Positions 14,822 through 18,897 of a DNA stretch of 18,897 nucleotides are shown here, piece by piece. The stretch lies in the NCBI RefSeq assembly GCF_000718775.1, contig NZ_JOCB01000133.1, positions 1-18,897 on the forward strand, read 5' to 3'. The stretch is from Streptomyces sp. NRRL S-31. Lineage in GTDB: Bacteria; Actinomycetota; Actinomycetes; Streptomycetales; Streptomycetaceae. Positions within the stretch are counted from its first letter, which is position 1. Every line of letters starts with the position of its first letter. A model generated the notes under the pieces. The model saw only the letters and a program-made list of their open reading frames with translations, searched no databases and was not told the DNA's origin. Position numbers and translations under genes: made by a program.

Positions 14822-16276
14822 CTAGTTCAGGTACTGGCAGGTGGAGCGCGGGGTGTAGACGCCGTGTCCGGCGCGGCCGGTGTACTCCCTCCGGTCGATG
14901 ACGGGTTCGCCGCGCGAGAGGACCGTCTCGACCCGGCCGGTGACGCGCCGGCCCTCGTACGCCGAGTAGTCCACGTTCATGTGGTGGGTCGCGGCGGACA
15001 GCACCTGTTCGGCGTGCGGGTCGTAGATGACGATGTCCGCGTCCGCGCCCGGGGCGATGGTGCCCTTCTTCGGATAGAGGCCGAACATGCGGGCCGGGGT
15101 GGCGCAGGCGATCTCGATCCAGCGGCGGCGTGAGATGCGGCCCTCCACGACGGCCTGGTGGAGCAGGTCCATGCGGTTCTCGACGCCCGGCAGGCCGTTG
15201 GGGATCTTGGAGAAGTCGCCACGGCCGAGGTCCTTCTGGCCCGTGAAGCAGAAGGGGCAGTGGTCGGTGGAGACGACCTGGAGGTCGTTGGTGCGCAGCC
15301 CCTGCCACAGGGCGGCCTGGTGCTCCTTGGGCCGCAGGGGCGTGGAGCAGACGTACTTGGCGCCCTCGAAGCCGGGTTCGGCGAGGTTGTCGGTGGACAG
15401 GAACAGGTACTGCGGGCAGGTCTCGCCGAAGACGTGTGCGCCCTCATTGCGGGCGCGGACCAGTTCGGCCACCGCCTCCCTGGCGGAGACGTGCACGACG
15501 TAGAGCGGGGCGCCGGCGACCTGGGCGAGCCGGATCGCGCGGTGGGTGGCCTCGGCCTCCAGCAGGGCCTTGCGGACCTCGCCGTGGTGGCGGGGGTCCG
15601 TCTCGCCGCGGGCCAGGGCCTGTTCGACCAGCACGTCGATGGCGATGCCGTTCTCGGCGTGCATCATGATCAGTCCGCCGTTGTCCGCGGCGCGCTGCAT
15701 GGCGCGGAGGATCTGCCCGTCGTCGCTGTAGAAGACGCCGGGGTAGGCCATGAACTGCTTGAAGGAGGTGACGCCCTCCTCCACCAGCAGGTCCATCTCC
15801 TTCAGCGTCTCCTGGCGCACATCGGAGACGATCATGTGGAAGGCGTAGTCGATCGCGCAGTTGCCCTCGGCCTTGGCGTGCCAGGCGTCCAGACCCTCGC
15901 GCAGGGAGCGGCCGACGCTCTGCACGGCGAAGTCCACGATGGTCGTCGTGCCGCCCCAGGCCGCGGCGCGGGTGCCGGTCTCGAAGGTGTCCGCGGCGGT
16001 GGTGCCGCCGAACGGCATCTCCATGTGGGTGTGGCCGTCGACGCCGCCCGGGAGGACGTACTTCCCGGTGGCGTCGATGACCCTCCCCCACCCGCCGGGC
16101 GGGGTCCCCGTCCCGCCCGGCTCCTCGGTGAACGCCCCGGCGGTGAACGCCCCGGCGGCGGGGGTGCCGGTGGCGGCGAGGGCGGCGACGCGGCCGTCCT
16201 CGATCAGGACGTCGGCGTGCATCTCGTCCGACGCGGTGACGACGAGTCCGCCACGGATGACGGTGCGGCTGCTCAT
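14822..16276 (-). CDS. Dihydropyrimidinase / D-hydantoinase
   Basis: 484 residues from ATG 16276 (GGAGGAGAGGGACC just upstream). An amidohydrolase with a complete binuclear metal site: His82 and His84 in GVDGHTHMEMPFGG, carboxylated Lys173 in SFKQFMAYP, His206 in MMHAENG, His262 in YVVHVSAREA, and Asp338 in STDHCPF. It opens cyclic diamides such as dihydrouracil, dihydrothymine and hydantoins to N-carbamoyl amino acids. Length fits the family. Residues about 36-65 are an unusual Gly/Pro/Ala-rich loop (GAFTAGAFT, then GTPPGGWGR) encoded by a tandem duplication next to a palindrome; it sits in the N-terminal beta-sandwich, away from the active site. The gene lies between the LLM gene and a class III aminotransferase, 218 bp from the latter. 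Function in pyrimidine or hydantoin breakdown is well supported; exact substrate is not. Confidence 0.93.
   Translation of the reverse strand: MSSRTVIRGGLVVTASDEMHADVLIEDGRVAALAATGTPAAGAFTAGAFTEEPGGTGTPPGGWGRVIDATGKYVLPGGVDGHTHMEMPFGGTTAADTFETGTRAAAWGGTTTIVDFAVQSVGRSLREGLDAWHAKAEGNCAIDYAFHMIVSDVRQETLKEMDLLVEEGVTSFKQFMAYPGVFYSDDGQILRAMQRAADNGGLIMMHAENGIAIDVLVEQALARGETDPRHHGEVRKALLEAEATHRAIRLAQVAGAPLYVVHVSAREAVAELVRARNEGAHVFGETCPQYLFLSTDNLAEPGFEGAKYVCSTPLRPKEHQAALWQGLRTNDLQVVSTDHCPFCFTGQKDLGRGDFSKIPNGLPGVENRMDLLHQAVVEGRISRRRWIEIACATPARMFGLYPKKGTIAPGADADIVIYDPHAEQVLSAATHHMNVDYSAYEGRRVTGRVETVLSRGEPVIDRREYTGRAGHGVYTPRSTCQYLN
16095..16155. repeat. Palindrome plus 15-bp tandem duplication inside the hydantoinase gene
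   Basis: ccgggcggg (16095-16103) and cccgcccgg (16112-16120) form a perfect 9-bp stem around gtccccgt, flanked by ctccccca. Adjacent to it, cggtgaacgccccgg occurs twice head to tail (16126-16140, 16141-16155). Together they encode the low-complexity loop of the enzyme. The ctccccca / ggggtcccc layout recalls small palindromic repeats scattered in Streptomyces genomes (from memory). Confidence 0.7.
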
Positions 16277-16431
16277 GGTCCCTCTCCTCCCGGGATGACC
16301 AGGGTGAACGGTGTGGCCGGGGCGCGGCCGGCGGTTGGCGGGCCCCGGGCGCGGTGGAGCCGTCGGCGGTCGCGGACCTCGCGGGGCCCCGCCGGGTGCG
16401 GGTGCCGGCCGGGGGTCCGCTCTCGCGACCA

Positions 16432-16456
16432 GCCGGTGCGGGCGGTGCGCACCGGC
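16432..16456 (-). terminator. Hairpin in the aminotransferase-hydantoinase gap
   Basis: gccggtgcg (16432-16440) and cgcaccggc (16448-16456) are perfect arms with a 7-nt loop, 38 nt past the aminotransferase stop. With no T tract, it may attenuate transcription or protect the upstream mRNA 3' end. The rest of the 218-bp gap (16277-16494) shows no gene; an internal promoter for the hydantoinase cannot be excluded. Confidence 0.5.
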
Positions 16457-16494
16457 TCCGGCGTGCGGCTCCCGGACGGTTCGGGGCGCGCGCC

Positions 16495-17787
16495 TCAGCC
16501 GCTGCCGTACGTGTCGCGCAGCGCGCGTTCCAGGATCGCCGCGCCCTCCTCGGCCTCGGCGACGGTCAGTGACAGCGGCGGGGCGATCCGCAGGGCGCTG
16601 GTGTCGTGTCCGCCGCCCTTGCCGATGAGCAGCCCGCCCTCCCGGGCCGCCTCCAGGACGGCCGCGGCGGCCCGCGGGTCGGCGTCGTCCGTGCCCGGCT
16701 CGACCAGTTCGACACCGATCATCAGCCCGCGTCCGCGTACCTCCCGTACGCCGGGCAGCCGGGCGGCGGCGGCCCGCAGCCGCTCGATGAGCAGCCCGCC
16801 GACGCGCCGGGCGTTGCCCTGGAGGTCGTGTTCCAGGAGGTAGGTGAGGTTGGCGAGGCCCGCGGCCATCGTGAGCTGGGTGCCGCCGAAGGTGGAGATG
16901 CTGTGGGCGTCGAGGCAGTTCATGATCTCGGCGCGGGCGATCACCCCGCCGATGGAGGCACCGTTGCCGATGCCCTTGGCGAAGGTGACGATGTCCGGCG
17001 GGCCGCTGCCGGCGTGCGCCTGCCAGCCCCAGAAGTGGTCGCCGGTGCGGCCCCAGCCGGTCTGCACCTCGTCGGCGATCCACAGGATGCCCTGGGCGCC
17101 GAGCACCTCGCGGAAGGCGGCGAACAGGCCGTCGGGCGGCGAGGTGAACCCGCCGACGCCCTGCACCGGTTCGGCGATCAGCGCGGCCGGCAGCCGGATG
17201 TGGCCGAGGAGGTCCCTGAGGTCGGCGACGCAGGCGTCGGTGAACGCCTGGTCGTCGAGGTGGGCGAACGGGCCCCGGGTGCGCACGCTGCCGTGTACGT
17301 ACAGGGTCTGCACCGGGGACAGGGAGGTCGGGGACCAGCCGCGGTTGCCGGTGATGCCGACCGCGCCGAAGGAGCGGCCGTGGTAGCTGTTGCGCATGGC
17401 CAGCACGGTGTTGCTGCGCCGGTGGGCGGTGGCGAGCAGCAGCGCGGTGTCGTTGGCCTCGGTGCCGGAGGACGTGAAGAACACCCGGGCGTCCGGGATG
17501 CCGCTCACCTGGGCGATGCGCTCGGCGAGTTCGACCATCGGCCGGTTGAGGTAGAGGGTGGAGGAGTGGACGATCCGGCCGGCCTGCTCGGTGACCGCCT
17601 TGGTCACCTCGGGCAGCGCGTGCGCGGTCATGGTGGTGAGGATGCCGCCGAAGAAGTCCAGGTATCTGCGGCCCGTGGAGTCCCAGACGTGGCGTCCCTC
17701 GCCGTGGGTGATCTCGATGGGGTCGTCGTAGTAGAGGGCGAGCCAGTCGGGCATGACCCGGCGGTGCCGGGAGTAGAGGTCGGTCAT
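16495..17787 (-). CDS. Class III PLP aminotransferase (AGXT2-like; probable beta-alanine/beta-aminoisobutyrate transaminase)
   Basis: 430 residues from ATG 17787, whose ATGA overlaps the stop of the nitrilase gene. Fold type I aminotransferase: FFTSSGTEAND binds the phosphate of PLP, YHGRSFGA follows, Asp239 in WIADEVQTGWGR pairs with the pyridine nitrogen, and Lys271 in VTFAKGIGNG forms the Schiff base; STFGGTQLT completes the signature. Length is normal. Members with this pattern transfer amino groups from omega- or beta-amino acids or alanine to glyoxylate or pyruvate. Next to a ureidopropionase-like enzyme and a dihydropyrimidinase, its likely substrate is beta-alanine or 3-aminoisobutyrate, yielding malonate or methylmalonate semialdehyde. 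The substrate is inferred from context. Confidence 0.9.
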   Translation of the reverse strand: MTDLYSRHRRVMPDWLALYYDDPIEITHGEGRHVWDSTGRRYLDFFGGILTTMTAHALPEVTKAVTEQAGRIVHSSTLYLNRPMVELAERIAQVSGIPDARVFFTSSGTEANDTALLLATAHRRSNTVLAMRNSYHGRSFGAVGITGNRGWSPTSLSPVQTLYVHGSVRTRGPFAHLDDQAFTDACVADLRDLLGHIRLPAALIAEPVQGVGGFTSPPDGLFAAFREVLGAQGILWIADEVQTGWGRTGDHFWGWQAHAGSGPPDIVTFAKGIGNGASIGGVIARAEIMNCLDAHSISTFGGTQLTMAAGLANLTYLLEHDLQGNARRVGGLLIERLRAAAARLPGVREVRGRGLMIGVELVEPGTDDADPRAAAAVLEAAREGGLLIGKGGGHDTSALRIAPPLSLTVAEAEEGAAILERALRDTYGSG

Positions 17788-18626
17788 GGCCGCACCAGCC
17801 CTTCGTAGGCGTCGGGGCGGCGGTCGCGGTAGAAGGCCCACTGCTGCCGCACGTCCTCGATCAGGCCGAAGTCCAGGTCGCGGACGAGGAGTTCCTCGTC
17901 CTTGTCACCGGCCGGGTCGCCGACGAACTGCCCGCGCGGATCGACGAAGTACGAGGTCCCGTAGAAGTCGTTGTCGCCGTACTCCTCCTGTCCGACCCGG
18001 TTGATGGCGGCGACGAAGTACTCGTTGGCGACGGCCGCGGCGGGCTGCTCCAGCTGCCACAGGTGGGCGGAGAGACCACGGTGGGTGGCCGACGGGTTGT
18101 ATACCAACTGGGCTCCGTTGAGTCCGAGTTGGCGCCACCCCTCGGGGAAGTGCCGGTCGTAGCAGATGTAGACGCCGACCTTGCCGACGGCGGTGTCGAA
18201 GACGGGCCAGCCCAGGTTGCCGGGCCGGAAGTAGTACTTCTCCCAGAAGCCGGCGACCTGCGGGATGTGGTGCTTGCGGTACTTGCCGAGGTAGCCGCCG
18301 TCGGCGTCGATCACGGCGGCGGTGTTGTAGTAGAAGCCGGACTGCTCGACCTCGAAGACCGGGGCGACGATCACCATGCCGGTCTCGCGGGCGAGGGCCC
18401 GCATCCGGCGCACCGTGGGGCCGTCGGGGACGGGCTCGGCCCAGCGGTAGTGCTCCGGCTCCTGGACCTGACAGAAGTAGGGGGCGTTGAAGACCTCCTG
18501 GAAGCCGATGACCCGCGCTCCCCGGCGGGCCGCCTCCCGGGCGTGCTCCTCGTGTTTCGCCACCATGGACTCGGTGTCGCCGGTCCAGGTGGCCTGGACC
18601 AGAGCGGCGCGGACGACGTTGGCCAT
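17784..18626 (-). CDS. Nitrilase-superfamily amidohydrolase (beta-ureidopropionase-like)
   Basis: 280 residues; ATG 18626 has AAGGAG 6 nt upstream (18633-18638). The nitrilase-fold Glu-Lys-Cys triad is complete: Glu44 in GFQEVFNAPYF, Lys118 in GKYRKHHIP, and Cys155 in VYICYDRHFPEG; FYYNTAAV and YNPSATHRG are also typical of the N-carbamoyl-beta-alanine / N-carbamoylputrescine amidohydrolase branch. It would hydrolyse N-carbamoyl-beta-alanine to beta-alanine, CO2 and ammonia, the step after dihydropyrimidinase. It is the first gene of the operon, with a promoter and operator-like palindrome upstream and a 4-bp overlap with the aminotransferase. Other N-carbamoyl or amide substrates cannot be ruled out. 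Confidence 0.92.
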   Translation of the reverse strand: MANVVRAALVQATWTGDTESMVAKHEEHAREAARRGARVIGFQEVFNAPYFCQVQEPEHYRWAEPVPDGPTVRRMRALARETGMVIVAPVFEVEQSGFYYNTAAVIDADGGYLGKYRKHHIPQVAGFWEKYYFRPGNLGWPVFDTAVGKVGVYICYDRHFPEGWRQLGLNGAQLVYNPSATHRGLSAHLWQLEQPAAAVANEYFVAAINRVGQEEYGDNDFYGTSYFVDPRGQFVGDPAGDKDEELLVRDLDFGLIEDVRQQWAFYRDRRPDAYEGLVRP

Positions 18627-18656
18627 GAGCTGCTCCTTCGACGCGACCGTCAGAGC

Positions 18657-18672
18657 CTCTACGCCCGTAGAG
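18657..18672. promoter_or_regulatory. Operator-like palindrome ctctacg-cc-cgtagag
   Basis: A perfect 7+7 bp inverted repeat with a 2-bp centre lies in the leader of the catabolic operon, about 11-26 nt past the predicted transcription start and 30 nt before the nitrilase start codon. The position suits a repressor blocking RNA polymerase. No regulator gene is in the window. Confidence 0.5.
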
Positions 18673-18689
18673 CAGGCGCCAGAGGCACG

Positions 18690-18718
18690 AACGTAAGCCC
18701 CCGCGGAGCCCTTGCCAA
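18690..18718 (-). promoter_or_regulatory. Predicted promoter of the pyrimidine/hydantoin operon
   Basis: On the minus strand, TTGGCA (18713-18718) is separated by 17 bp from TACGTT (18690-18695), a good match to housekeeping sigma consensus. Two ccgcggag words flank the -35 side (near 18701 and 18740) and could bind an activator. The remaining right end (about 18770-18897) is GC-rich with no gene or clear signal. Confidence 0.55.
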
Positions 18719-18897
18719 GACCATCGTCGTCAACCCGCGGAGTCGATCAGGTTTCACACTCCTGCGGGTGAGCCGGTCCCGCAAGGCGGGTGACGGACCG
18801 GGGCGGACCGGACCGGGGAGGGCCGCCGCCGGGCCGGGGCGCCCGGAGCCGTGGTCCGACGCCGACCGGGCGGCCCGGACGGGCCCGCGCCCCGCCG

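Noticed and set aside
12219..14825. 868-codon plus-strand open frame
   Set aside because: Antisense shadow of the CHAT N-terminus and the LLM gene; crosses an intergenic hairpin and has no domain.
15158..16843. 561-codon plus-strand open frame
   Set aside because: Antisense to the hydantoinase and aminotransferase genes, both with full catalytic motifs.

Overview
The window reads as chromosomal DNA of a Streptomyces-like actinomycete. It is extremely GC-rich with GC-biased third codon positions, genes are packed with 1-4 base start/stop overlaps, and an F420-type luciferase-like oxidoreductase is present. No rRNA, tRNA, CRISPR array, insertion sequence or integrase was seen.

Left part (1-8276), signalling and envelope genes of mostly unknown role. 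A protein-kinase-like membrane protein lies on the minus strand and its reading frame stays open to the left edge; its tail is built from a 204-bp in-frame tandem repeat. Divergent to it is a Macro-domain protein (3064-4251), whose 3' end overlaps a small radical-SAM activase (4226-4903, minus). Divergent from the activase is a tight plus-strand operon: an unknown 227-residue protein, a vWA-like lipoprotein with a D-G-S-G-S motif, and a four-segment coiled-coil membrane protein. It ends at a 25-bp perfect hairpin (8281-8337).

Middle part (8344-13516), a minus-strand three-gene operon with overlapping starts and stops: a 1279-residue helical-repeat/CHAT caspase-like protease, a 228-residue protein with a MbcA/ParS/Xre-type (DUF2384-like) toxin-binding C-terminus, and a RES-family NAD-degrading toxin. 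The gene order suggests a toxin-antitoxin pair controlled by a protease. This is the best candidate here for an undescribed conflict system. The protease carries a 198-bp hexapeptide-coding minisatellite inside its CHAT domain.

Right part (13791-18626), a minus-strand catabolic operon: nitrilase-fold beta-ureidopropionase-like amidohydrolase, class III aminotransferase, dihydropyrimidinase/hydantoinase, and an F420-dependent LLM oxidoreductase. The first three match reductive pyrimidine catabolism (dihydrouracil to N-carbamoyl-beta-alanine to beta-alanine to malonate semialdehyde); no dihydropyrimidine dehydrogenase is in the window. A promoter with a downstream palindromic operator lies ahead of the first gene.
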